DNA from: Acidimicrobiia bacterium
GTDB lineage: Bacteria > Acidobacteriota > Vicinamibacteria > Vicinamibacterales > CAVVIG01
Length of the DNA stretch: 55,314 nucleotides
Assembly (NCBI GenBank): GCA_016871175.1
Contig: VFZL01000027.1
Location: 1-55,314 of the forward strand
Direction: 5' to 3'
Shown here piece after piece: positions 27,967 to 36,697 of the stretch (position 1 is its first letter; every line of letters begins with the position of its first letter). The translations under genes and the position numbers were made by a program. A model generated the notes under the pieces. That model was not told the DNA's origin and ran no database searches. It worked only from the letters and a program-made list of their open reading frames with translations.

Positions 27967-30086
27967 CTAGTCCGACACGGCTGCCTTCTCTTCGGTCGAC
28001 GCTGCGAAGCTAGTCCCCACCATGCGGCGGGCGGTGTCGGTCGCCACCGGACGCGAGAAATAGTAGCCTTGCTCCCGTTCGCAGCCCAGCTCGCGAAGCG
28101 CCTCGAACTAAGCCAGCGTCTCCACGCCTTCGGCGATCACGTCGAGCTTCAGGCGGTGCGCCAAGTCGATGACGGTCCGCACAATCTCATGATCGCTGCT
28201 GGCATCACCGATGCGGTCGATGAACGACTTGTCGATCTTGACCGTGTCGATTGGTAGACGATGCAAGTAGCTGAGCGACGAGTAGCCCGTGCCGAAGTCG
28301 TCCAGGCTGAGACGCAAGCCCATCACGCGCAAGCGATCCAAGGTCGCGCTCGCCATCTTGAGACTATCAATCGCCGCGCTCTCGGTAATCTCGATTTCGA
28401 CTCGGCCCGGCGCGGTCCCGGTATCGGCGAGCACCTGCTGAATGCGCTCGACGACGTCGGGCTGCTTCAACGATCGGCCCGAGAGATTGACCGCGAAGCG
28501 ATAGGGGGCGTCCGGCCAGCTCGCGAGCAACGTACAGGTATGCCGCAGGACCCACAGATCGAGGCTGAAGACGAGGCCGCACTCTTCTGCAACCTTCACG
28601 AACTCCTCGGCGCTGACCCACTGGCCTTCGCGCCGCCAGCGTACGAGCGCCTCGAATCCGGTGACGTGCTGGTCGGCCAAACGCACGATGGGCTGTAGCT
28701 CTACGTGCAGCTCGCTCAACTCCAAGGCCCGCCGGAGATCCGTCTCGAGTTGAAGCTTGCGCAACGCATATCCGCGGAGCGCGCTGTCGAACACCTGAAC
28801 GTGATTGCCGCCCAGGGTCTTCGCGCGGTACATGGCCATGCCCGCGTCCCGTACCAGTGATTCGGCCTCGCTGACGTCGGGCGTGCTCACGACAATCCCG
28901 ATACTGGCAGACACGAAGACTTCGTGGCCGTCGATGGTGAATGGCGCGCTCAGCACCCGCCGCACCCGCTCCACCACGATGATCGCGTCGTCGGCCGTCG
29001 TGACGTCGCTCAGCAGCATCGTGAACTCGTCGCCGCCCATACGGGCAACGGTATGGCCGAGACGCGGCGATTCGCCGTTGGTCGGCAGCCTCGCGACGAG
29101 GTCCAATGACCGGACGCTCTTCTCGAGCCGGCGCGCCACGGCCGCCAATAACTGATCGCCGGCGCTGTGCCCGAGGCTGTCGTTGATCGTCTTGATCCGA
29201 TCCAGATCGACGACGATGACGGCGAATGCACGCTCGGGATAGCGGCGCGCCCGCTCGATGAACCATCGCAGTCGGTCCATAAACAGCGCGCGGTTCGGCA
29301 GACCTGTCAGCGCGTCGACGACCTTTCCGTCGGTGATGTCGGTCAGCGATCCGGCCATCCGCGTGGGCTGCCCCTCGGGCGTTCGGACCACGGCCGCCCG
29401 GCTGAGGACCCACCGATACGATCCGGTGCGATGTCGCATCCGGTGCTGCGTCTCGAGGTGAGCCGCGCGCCCCTCGATGGCTTCGTCAATCTCGAGCTTC
29501 ACGCGGTCGACATCCTCGGAATAGATGCGACTGAACCACTCCTCCGGAGTGGGACGCAGCTCCGCAACGTCACAGCCCAAGATGCCCGCCCATCGCTCCG
29601 AGTAGTGGACGCTCCTGGCCTGGAGGTCCCAATCCCAGATGCCGTCATTGGAGCCTGCGACGGCCACACGGTAACGCTCCTCGCTCACGCGAAGCGCCAT
29701 CTGTGCGGACCGATGCGACAGCTGCGTCCGTATGCGCGCCTCGAGTACCGCCAGGTTGACGGGTTTGGTGACGTAGTCGTTCGCGCCTGCGTTCAGCGCC
29801 CGTACCAGTTGATCCGGCTCGTCGTTGCACGTCACGATGATGACCGGCAGCGCCTCCGGCGCCCATCTCTGGCAAATGCGTCCGAGGACCTCCATCCCGT
29901 CCATTTGCGGCATCTCGAGGTCAAGCAAGACCAGAGGGCAAGGCTCGGCGTGCAACCGCTCGAGCGCCGCCGGCCGTGCTCGGCCCCGGCGACGGCGAAG
30001 CCACGCCGTTCGAGCCGGCGCATCAGCATCTGGCGGTTTGCAGGGTTGTCGTCAACGACAAGGACGCGTCCAAGGGCGTCGGTCAT
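27967..30086 (-). pseudogene. REC-PAS-GGDEF-EAL cyclic di-GMP protein, frameshift and nonsense codon
   Basis: The start at ATG 30086 gives MTDALGRVLVVDDNPANRQM, the first half of a receiver domain; near 29965-29978 a missing base shifts the frame, and the receiver continues as PLVLLDLEMPQMDGMEVLG. Then follow PAS, GGDEF (ARMGGDEFTMLLSDV) and EAL (GFEALVRWRRE, DDFGTGYSSLSYL). At 28108-28110 an in-frame TAG interrupts EGVETLA and is followed in frame by FEALRELGCEREQGYYFSRP, a normal EAL ending, up to TAG 27967. The usual codon there is CAG for Gln. Domain motifs are otherwise intact, so decay looks recent. It would have turned cyclic di-GMP over in response to phosphorylation. Confidence 0.8.
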
Positions 30087-30099
30087 GAGACCCTCACTG

Positions 30100-30357
30100 T
30101 CAACTGGTGAATCTTCTCGACGAGGCGGTCGAAGTCGATCCGGCACCGCCGCCGGCTGAGCCACTTTGAAGCCGCGCATGGACACCGCCCCACTGTCTCG
30201 AGTCGATCCGGGTCACATCCTTGCCGGCATATTCACGCGACTGTGCGCTCGCACCGCCGGGGCTGATATTCGCAAGCGTCCACACCATGACCGCAGCGAT
30301 GCCGGTCGTCCATCGACGCACACAACACCTCCGGTCCGTATATCGGTCATCCGTCAT
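30100..30357 (-). CDS. small putative secreted protein
   Basis: The 85-residue ORF begins MTDDRYTDRRCCVRRWTTGI and has a hydrophobic stretch AAVMVWTLANISPGGASAQ that looks like a signal peptide. The remainder is short and low complexity, and its 3' part overlaps another frame ending IDFDRLVEKIHQLTVRVS at 30083, which reads like the last helix of a receiver domain and overlaps the next start as ATGA. The ORF may be the front of a gene joined to remains of a second one. No family recognised. Confidence 0.3.
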   Translation of the reverse strand: MTDDRYTDRRCCVRRWTTGIAAVMVWTLANISPGGASAQSREYAGKDVTRIDSRQWGGVHARLQSGSAGGGAGSTSTASSRRFTS

Positions 30358-30531
30358 GAAACTGTCCGGGTGGAAGAGTGTGCAATAAGGGATCGCGGGC
30401 GTCCTTGACAGACGTGGCGTGTCGAAACGTGAACCGGCGACCACACCGCCCCGCACACCGGCAGCGCGCGCCCGCGACCTTCGACGTTGCTCTTGGTCGT
30501 CCTGAGCCTGTCGAAGCTCGACTCCGGGCTT

Positions 30532-30546
30532 CGGGGCGGAGCCCCG
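30532..30546. repeat. GC-rich palindrome, family member B
   Basis: CGGGGCGGAGCCCCG lies just after the cmk stop, where it could form a hairpin in the transcript. With its flanks (TT before, ATTG after) it is identical over 21 bases to the reverse complement of the element at 38680-38694. Confidence 0.65.
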
Positions 30547-30552
30547 ATTGGT

Positions 30553-31221
30553 TTACGCCGTGGCGACGCGGGCCTGAATCCGCTCCAGCACGTCGCGCAC
30601 CACGTCGGCGATCGGGAGGCCTGTCGTGTCGATGACCAGCGCGTCTGGGGCTGCATAGAGCGGCGAGGCCTGGCGCGTACGGTCGCTGCGGTCGCGCTCG
30701 CTGAGCGCGGACGTCACCTCCGCGAGAGTCGCCGACCCGCTGTGGGCCGGGTCGTGCGCGCGGCGTCGCGCCCGTTCGTCCTCGTCGGCGTCGAGGTAAA
30801 CCTTCACGTCGGCGTGCGGGAACACCACAGTACCGATGTCGCGGCCCTCCATCACGACGCCCCCGTCAAAGGCGAGCGACCGGAGGCGCGCCACCAACAC
30901 CTCCCGGACGCGTGGGAGCCGGGCGATCGCCGTCGCGGCTCGATCGATCTCAGGCGTTCGGATCGCGCGAGACACGTCCACGTCATCGATGCGCACCGTC
31001 GAACCCTCGACCGCGATGCGAGACCGCTCGGCGAGGTCGTGAATCGCGGCCTCGTCGGTGAGAGGCACCGCGTCGCGCACGGCCTTCCAACCAACGGCGC
31101 GGTACAACGCGCCGCTATCGACGTGGCGGTAGCCGAGCTCGGCGGCGACCGCCTTGGCGATGGTCCCCTTACCGGCACCTGACGGACCGTCGATGGCGAT
31201 GATGAGACGTCTCGACACCAA
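30553..31221 (-). CDS. cmk: cytidylate kinase
   Basis: Phosphorylates CMP and dCMP with ATP. The 222-residue product has the P-loop IDGPSGAGKGTIAKAVA, the substrate stretch VDSGALYRAVGW, GGVVMEGRDIGTVVFPHADV and the lid DRSDRTRQASPL. Length is normal. It is divergent from rluB with only 40 bases between the starts. In many bacteria cmk directly precedes rpsA; here about 3.6 kb lie between. Confidence 0.95.
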   Translation of the reverse strand: MVSRRLIIAIDGPSGAGKGTIAKAVAAELGYRHVDSGALYRAVGWKAVRDAVPLTDEAAIHDLAERSRIAVEGSTVRIDDVDVSRAIRTPEIDRAATAIARLPRVREVLVARLRSLAFDGGVVMEGRDIGTVVFPHADVKVYLDADEDERARRRAHDPAHSGSATLAEVTSALSERDRSDRTRQASPLYAAPDALVIDTTGLPIADVVRDVLERIQARVATA

Positions 31222-31261
31222 TCGTCGAGTCTATCGTGACCGTTCCGAGTACGCTACTCGG

Positions 31262-32143
31262 ATGGAACGGCTGCAGAAGATCCTGTCGCGGGCGGGCGTC
31301 GCATCGCGGCGCGCGGCGGAGCGGTTGATGGCGGAAGGTCGGGTGAGCGTGAATCACGCCACCGTTCGCGAGCTCGGAACGAAGGCCGATCCGGCGAGGG
31401 ACGACATCCGCGTGGACGGCCGCCGCATCACTTTGCCCGATCGGCACGTCTACCTGCTCCTGAACAAGCCGGCCGGATACGTGACGACGCGGTCGGATCC
31501 GCAGCGGCGCCCAACGGTACTGGACCTGCTGGCCGACGTGCGCGAGTACGTCTACCCCGTCGGTCGGCTGGACTTCGACTCCGAAGGCCTGTTGCTGCTC
31601 ACCAACGACGGCACGCTCGCAGCGCAGCTGACGCATCCCCGCCACGGCGTGCCGCGAGTCTATGAAGCGCGCCTGCTCGGCGTCCCCGACGCGCGCGATC
31701 TGACGCGGCTGGCGCGAGGCATCCGGCTCGACGAGCACAAGACCGCCCCGTCCCACGTCGAACGGCTGCGGGTGGCCGGCGATCGGACGACCATACGCAT
31801 CACGCTGCGAGAAGGCCGCAATCGTCAGGTGCGTCGGATGTGCGATGCCATCGGCCATCCAGTCGAGCAACTGAGACGGGTGGCCATCGGACCCCTTCGC
31901 GATCCCGGCCTCAAGCTCGGACAGTATCGGCCCCTGACGGATGACGAGGTCACGCGGCTGCGACAGCACGTCGCGCGCCAGTCGACGGACCGGCCGTCGA
32001 CTGGTGCCGAGCAGAAGCACAGCGGGGCGCCGGGCGCCCGTGCAGTGGCCAAGCCGGGGTTCAGGGCGACGTCCCGACCAATCAGTGGACCGGCTCGGCG
32101 CTCGGCCCACCGCTCCCCTCGCCCGCGGCGGTCGAGCCGCTAG
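31262..32143 (+). CDS. rluB: 23S rRNA pseudouridine synthase, RsuA/RluB type
   Basis: Makes pseudouridine in 23S rRNA (RluB type). The 293-residue product starts with an S4 RNA-binding domain (MERLQKILSRAGVASRRAAE) followed by the catalytic domain with LLNKPAGYVTT, the catalytic Asp104 in VGRLDFDSEGLLLLTNDG and EGRNRQVRRMCDAIGHPV. Homology ends near position 31985; the last about 50 residues are low complexity, run through a palindromic repeat (32064-32075) and overlap the scpB 3' end by 62 bases on the opposite strand. RluE or RsuA-type specificity is possible. Confidence 0.92.
   Translation: MERLQKILSRAGVASRRAAERLMAEGRVSVNHATVRELGTKADPARDDIRVDGRRITLPDRHVYLLLNKPAGYVTTRSDPQRRPTVLDLLADVREYVYPVGRLDFDSEGLLLLTNDGTLAAQLTHPRHGVPRVYEARLLGVPDARDLTRLARGIRLDEHKTAPSHVERLRVAGDRTTIRITLREGRNRQVRRMCDAIGHPVEQLRRVAIGPLRDPGLKLGQYRPLTDDEVTRLRQHVARQSTDRPSTGAEQKHSGAPGARAVAKPGFRATSRPISGPARRSAHRSPRPRRSSR
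32064..32075. repeat. GC-rich imperfect palindrome, family member C
   Basis: GGGCGACGTCCC with flanks TTCA before and GACCAATCAG after resembles the other members at 14218, 30532 and 38680. It lies inside the 3' end of the rluB frame just before the scpB stop, so it has become coding sequence for the odd RluB tail. Confidence 0.5.
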
Positions 32144-32852
32144 GTGTCTCACCCTCCGCATCCGGTTCCTCGAGGGGAAGCTGGTCCTCTGGCAGCATCT
32201 GCTCGACGAGCAGCGGTGACTCGAGGCCGAGCGCTTCGATCATGTCCTGCACTCTCGGCAGATCGGAGATGTCGTTGAGACCAAAGCGGATCAGGAACTC
32301 ACGCGTCGTCGCGTAGAGAAACGGACGACCGACCACGGCCTTGCGACCGACGATCTTCACGAGGTGCCGCTCGAGGAGCGTGTTCAGCACACCCGAGGTG
32401 TTCACGCCCCGGATCTCGGCCACCTCCGCCGCGGTGATCGGCTGACGGTACGCAATCACCGCGAGCGTCTCGAGCGCCTGGACGGAAAGCCTCTGCGTAC
32501 TCCGCTCGTGGAACAGGCGCCGTACCCACTCGTGCAGCTCCGGCCGCGTGACGATCTGATAGCCGCCAGCGACCTCGACCAACTGGAGTCCCCCAGGCCG
32601 TTCGTAGTCCGCCTTCAGCGCCGCGAGCGCCGCCTCGACATCTTCGTTCGTTTCCGCATCCAGCAACTTACACATCGCCTTGAGCGACAGCGGCTCCGGT
32701 GAGGCGAAGACGAGCGCTTCGACGATGGCTTTTAGCTCTGCGGACCGAATCAGCGGGACGGTCTCATCCCTCAGCGGTTCCGTCGTGTGTTCCGTGCTCG
32801 CGGCCAGTTCGGCGTCTGGCGCCGGCGGGGTAGTGTCCTCAGCATCAGCCAC
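32082..32852 (-). CDS. scpB: segregation and condensation protein B
   Basis: ScpB is a winged-helix partner of ScpA and Smc in chromosome condensation. The 256-residue product has the typical LKAIVEALVFASPEPLSLKA, the conserved LSVQALETLAVIAYRQPIT and EIRGVNTSGVLNTLLERHLV, and VGRPFLYATTREFLIRFGL. Short acidic, low-complexity extensions are present at both ends. Its start overlaps the end of scpA by eight bases. Confidence 0.95.
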   Translation of the reverse strand: MADAEDTTPPAPDAELAASTEHTTEPLRDETVPLIRSAELKAIVEALVFASPEPLSLKAMCKLLDAETNEDVEAALAALKADYERPGGLQLVEVAGGYQIVTRPELHEWVRRLFHERSTQRLSVQALETLAVIAYRQPITAAEVAEIRGVNTSGVLNTLLERHLVKIVGRKAVVGRPFLYATTREFLIRFGLNDISDLPRVQDMIEALGLESPLLVEQMLPEDQLPLEEPDAEGETPSGSTAAGEGSGGPSAEPVH

Positions 32853-33648
32853 GATGGGCCTCCGGATCGCCGATGGGGTGCGGCGCGTCGGCCGGCCGCG
32901 GACGTTTGTAGACGCGGATCGGCCCGAAGCTGCCGGACTGGAACACCCTGACGAGCTTCAGGCGGATCATTTCCAGCAAGGCAAGAAACGTGACGATGAG
33001 GCCGGCGCGATCGTCGCAATCGGCGAACAACGCCTCGAACCCACACGCCTCGTGCTCGGACAATCGCTGCAGCAACTGCTCGATTCGCACCTCGATGGGC
33101 ACCTGCTCGGCCGGTAGCAGCGTCCGCGGCCGCCCCTTCAGGCGATTCAGCACCGACTGAAACGCGTTGAGCAGACTGAACAGGTCGACCTCGAGCTCGG
33201 GTTCGTAGTCGTCCCCCGCCAGCGCGGCGACGCGCTCGTCCGGGCGCTGCCACTGCGCCGCTCGAACCTGCTCGCGTTCGTGCAGCAGCTCCGCCGCCGC
33301 TTTGAACTTCTGATGCTCGACGAGACGCCGCACCAGAGCGTCGCGCGGGTCTTCCTCTTCCCCCTCGACAGTCGCGGCTGTCTCGGGTCGTGGCAGGAGC
33401 GTTCGGGACTTGATGTGGATGAGCGTGGCGGCCATGACGAGGAACTCACCGGCGACATCGAGGTTCAGCGCGTCCATCAACTCGATGACCTCCAGGTACT
33501 GCGCCGTAATCAACGCGATCGGAATGTCATGGATGTCCACCTCATGCTTCTTGATGAGGTGCAGCAGCAGATCGAGCGGACCTTCGAAGTGGTCCAGGCG
33601 GACTGGAAACGCATCAACGGACGACTCGAACTCGTGCGATTGCGTCAT
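32845..33648 (-). CDS. scpA: segregation and condensation protein A
   Basis: ScpA is the kleisin bridging the Smc heads. The 267-residue product begins with the family hallmark VRLDHFEGPLDLLLHLIKKH, followed by EVDIHDIPIALITAQYLEVI and LVMAATLIHIKSRTLLP, and ends with the C-terminal winged-helix stretch VTFLALLEMIRLKLVRVFQ. It starts two bases after trpS ends and overlaps scpB, so the three form one transcript. Confidence 0.95.
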   Translation of the reverse strand: MTQSHEFESSVDAFPVRLDHFEGPLDLLLHLIKKHEVDIHDIPIALITAQYLEVIELMDALNLDVAGEFLVMAATLIHIKSRTLLPRPETAATVEGEEEDPRDALVRRLVEHQKFKAAAELLHEREQVRAAQWQRPDERVAALAGDDYEPELEVDLFSLLNAFQSVLNRLKGRPRTLLPAEQVPIEVRIEQLLQRLSEHEACGFEALFADCDDRAGLIVTFLALLEMIRLKLVRVFQSGSFGPIRVYKRPRPADAPHPIGDPEAHRG

Positions 33649-33650
33649 GG

Positions 33651-34667
33651 TCAGCGGTACACGATCTTCATCGCATCACGCACACGGGCCATCGTCTCTT
33701 GGGCCTTCACGCGAGCCCGGCGCGACCCCTCGACCATGATCTCCTTCAGCTGATCTGGCCGCGCGAGCATCGCCGTGCGCCGTTCGCGGATGGGTTCGAG
33801 GTGCGCGTTGAGCGCTCTGGCCAGCTTCGTCTTTACCTCGACGTCGCCCACCTTCCCGGCACGATACCGAGCTTTGAGATCGTCCACTTCGGCCTGGTCC
33901 GGATTGAACGCGTCGTGATAGACGAAGACTGGATTCCCCTCCACGGTGCCCGGGATGTCGGCGCGCACGCGCTTGGGATCCGTATACATCTGCATCACCT
34001 TCTTCTTCACCTCGTCTGCGGTGTCGGCGAGGTGAATGGTGTTCCCTAAGCTCTTGCTCATCTTCTTGTCGCCGTCGAGCCCCGGCAGGCGCGCGAAGGT
34101 GGTCAGGAGCGGCTGCGGTTCGACGAGCACGTTCCCAAAGAAGTTGTTGAAGCGACGCACCACCTCGCGCGCGAGCTCGAGGTGCGCGACCTGATCCTCG
34201 CCCACGGGCACGAGGTTCGCGTCATAGATGGTGACGTCCGCACTCTGCAGCAGCGGGTACCCCAGGAAGCCGATCGAGGACAGGTCCTTGTCCTTCAAGT
34301 TCTCTTGCTGCTCCTTGTACGTCGGAACACGCTCGAGCCACGGGACCGGCACCACCATCGATAGCAAGAGGTAAAGCTCGGCGTGTTCCGGAACCAGCGA
34401 CTGCACGAAGAACGTGCTTGCGTCGGGATCGAGGCCAGCACCGATCCAGTCCGCCACGTTCTCATAGGCGAACGACGTCAGCTGCGTCGTGTCGCTGTAA
34501 TCGCTGGTGAGGGCGTGCCAATCGGCGACGAAATAAAAGCAGTCGTACTGCCCTTGAAGGGGCACCCAGTTGCCGAGTGCGCCCACCAAATGCCCGAGGT
34601 GCAGGCGTCCGGTCGGCCGCATACCGGATACGACCCGCTTGCGTTGAGATCGCGGCAGATGAGACAC
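33651..34667 (-). CDS. trpS: tryptophan-tRNA ligase
   Basis: Charges tRNA-Trp. The class I signatures are RPTGRLHLGHLVGALGNW (HIGH motif as HLGH) and GDKKMSKSLGNTI. The ATG in SGMRPTG is too far into the fold, so I chose GTG 34667 (VSHLPRSQRKRVVSGM), giving 338 residues, the normal size. The open frame runs further upstream to 34931 into uvrC and is not needed. It lies 85 bases after uvrC. Confidence 0.93.
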   Translation of the reverse strand: MSHLPRSQRKRVVSGMRPTGRLHLGHLVGALGNWVPLQGQYDCFYFVADWHALTSDYSDTTQLTSFAYENVADWIGAGLDPDASTFFVQSLVPEHAELYLLLSMVVPVPWLERVPTYKEQQENLKDKDLSSIGFLGYPLLQSADVTIYDANLVPVGEDQVAHLELAREVVRRFNNFFGNVLVEPQPLLTTFARLPGLDGDKKMSKSLGNTIHLADTADEVKKKVMQMYTDPKRVRADIPGTVEGNPVFVYHDAFNPDQAEVDDLKARYRAGKVGDVEVKTKLARALNAHLEPIRERRTAMLARPDQLKEIMVEGSRRARVKAQETMARVRDAMKIVYR

Positions 34668-34752
34668 GGCGGAGCTGGTGACAGTCGGATTCGGATCGGC
34701 CACAGGAGGCTTCGCGTACACGGACTCTAGAAGATAAGATCGACCCTTGAGG

Positions 34753-36570
34753 TTAAGGCCGGCTCGCGAAAAACGCAAGGACGGCGTCCGCCACTTTCCC
34801 ACCGACCGCAGCCGCAAGCTCCTCGCGCGAGGCGCGCCGCACGCCCGCCAGGCTCCCGAACGTCGTAAGAAGCGTGCGCCGACGCCGGGGGCCGATGCCT
34901 GGCACGCCGTCCAACTCCGAGTGGAGATCACGCTGCGTCCGCGCCTTGCGATGAAACGTCACCGCGAATCGATGCGCCTCGTCTCGCACGCGCTGCAGGA
35001 GCAGGAGCGCCGGATCGTCCGTCGCGAGCGCAATCGGCGCCGGAGTGGTCCGCGTGTGTACGAGCTCCTCCTTCTTCGCGAGACCGACGGCCACCAGGTT
35101 CGCCAGCCCGAGCGACTCAAGCGCGTCGTACGCCGCGGAGAGCTGGCCCTGTCCACCGTCGATCAAGAGAAGGTCCGGAAAGGGCCCACCCCGCTCGAGC
35201 ACGGCGCGATAGCGCCGGCCAACCACCTGTCGCATGGCGGCGAAGTCATCCAGGAAGGGCCCCTCGTGGTCAGCGCGGATGCGAAACTTCCGATAGTCGC
35301 TTCGCTTCATCCGACCGTCCTCGCACACCACCATCGAGGCCACGGTTTCGCGTCCCTGGATCGTCGAGATGTCAAAGCACTCAATGAGACGAGGCGACGC
35401 GGGCAATGCGAGGACACGTCGCAGCGTCTCCAGGGCGTCGTACTCCGCGACCGGGCCGCGATTGAATCGATGCTGATACGCCAGGCCGGCGTTGCGCGTC
35501 GCGAGGTCGACCAGCCCGCGCTTCTCACCACGTTGCGGTACGAGAATCCGGACCTTCCGTCCGGCGATCTCCGTCAACCACGTCTCGAGCGCGTCACGTT
35601 CCTCCGGCTCGTTGGGCACGTGGATCTCGGACGGGGGGTCTCGATCCTCATAGAACTGCTGAATCGCGGCCGCCAGCACGTCGGCCGGCCCCGACGCCGC
35701 AGTGGCGGCATCCGATCCGAGCTCAATCCGCTCAATCACACGACCCCGTCGTACCTCGAACACCTGCACCACGGCGCCGGCCGGGCCCATCTTGAGGCCA
35801 AAGACATCGCGATAGCCGAACTCAGTCGTGGCCATCTTCTGCTGCCGGTCTTGCAACGTTTGAATGGTCCGAATCGCATCACGCATCTGCGCGGCTTCCT
35901 CGAACCGCTCGGTCGCCGCCGCCGCCCGCATCCGCCCGTGCAACGACTTCAGGAGCTCGTCGTTCTTCCCTTCCAGGAAGAGCCGTGTCAGACCAACCGC
36001 CCCGGCGTACGTCTCCGCCGAGCAGATCGTGCCGACGCACGGGGCAATGCACCGCTTGATGTCGTATTCCAAACAGGGCCGATCGCGTTTGCCCGTAATG
36101 ACTTCATTGCACGAGCGGATACCGAACAGACGATGGGTCAGCCCCATGGTGCGGCGGGCTAGCCGGGCCGGCATGAATGGACCTGCGTAGTAGGCGCCGT
36201 CGCGCTCCACCCGCCGAGCGACAAGAACGCGCGGAAACGCTTCGTTAGTCGTGAGTTGCAGGTACGGATAGTTCTTGTCGTCGCGAAGCAGGATGTTGTA
36301 TTTCGGGCTGCGCTGCTTGATCAGGTTGTTCTCGAGCGCCAGAGCCTCCACCACCGAGTCGGTGACGATCACCTCGAGGCGAACGATGTCGTCGAGGAGA
36401 GCGTCAGTTTTTGGGCTGTTGCCATACGCGCCGAGGTACGCGCGGACGCGGTCGCGCAGCGACCGCGCCTTCCCCACGTAGATGGTGTCGCCCGCCGCGT
36501 TGAGATAGAGATAGACCCCCGGCTGTTCCGGCAACCGGGCTATCTGATCCTTGAGTTGGCGGATGGCCAT
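34753..36570 (-). CDS. uvrC: UvrABC excinuclease subunit C
   Basis: UvrC makes both incisions in nucleotide excision repair. The 605-residue product has the GIY-YIG nuclease domain at the start (PGVYLYLNAAGDTIYVGKAR), a UvrB-binding helical pair (ERFEEAAQMRDAIRTIQTLQ), the RNase H-like C-terminal nuclease (IECFDISTIQGRETVASMVV, DLLLIDGGQGQL, DEAHRFAVTFHRK) and tandem HhH (LDGVPGIGPRRRRTLLTTFG). Full length. Promoter-like TATAAT lies 42 bases upstream. Confidence 0.96.
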   Translation of the reverse strand: MAIRQLKDQIARLPEQPGVYLYLNAAGDTIYVGKARSLRDRVRAYLGAYGNSPKTDALLDDIVRLEVIVTDSVVEALALENNLIKQRSPKYNILLRDDKNYPYLQLTTNEAFPRVLVARRVERDGAYYAGPFMPARLARRTMGLTHRLFGIRSCNEVITGKRDRPCLEYDIKRCIAPCVGTICSAETYAGAVGLTRLFLEGKNDELLKSLHGRMRAAAATERFEEAAQMRDAIRTIQTLQDRQQKMATTEFGYRDVFGLKMGPAGAVVQVFEVRRGRVIERIELGSDAATAASGPADVLAAAIQQFYEDRDPPSEIHVPNEPEERDALETWLTEIAGRKVRILVPQRGEKRGLVDLATRNAGLAYQHRFNRGPVAEYDALETLRRVLALPASPRLIECFDISTIQGRETVASMVVCEDGRMKRSDYRKFRIRADHEGPFLDDFAAMRQVVGRRYRAVLERGGPFPDLLLIDGGQGQLSAAYDALESLGLANLVAVGLAKKEELVHTRTTPAPIALATDDPALLLLQRVRDEAHRFAVTFHRKARTQRDLHSELDGVPGIGPRRRRTLLTTFGSLAGVRRASREELAAAVGGKVADAVLAFFASRP

Positions 36571-36611
36571 ACGGTACTATGCCGGAGTTACCGGACGCGT
36601 CTGAACCCTCC

Positions 36612-36617
36612 ATTATA
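36612..36617 (-). promoter_or_regulatory. probable -10 box for uvrC
   Basis: TATAAT reads on the minus strand at 36617-36612, 42 bases before the uvrC ATG. No convincing -35 is seen at 16-18 bases. It lies in the 127-base gap divergent to the next gene. Confidence 0.4.
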
Positions 36618-36697
36618 GCTGCCACGTGCGCACGAAAGCCTCTGTCGCTCAGTCGGTTCCAGCGACCACAACCTCGCCGCGCGGGGACCGCCCGCGG

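Noticed and set aside
30497-30516. GTCCTGAGCCTGTCGAAG-like sequence before cmk's end
   Set aside because: A word common to many genomes; only one copy seen here, so no claim is made.
34747-36162. 471-codon plus-strand ORF opposite uvrC
   Set aside because: Shadow ORF; uvrC is complete and well conserved on the other strand.
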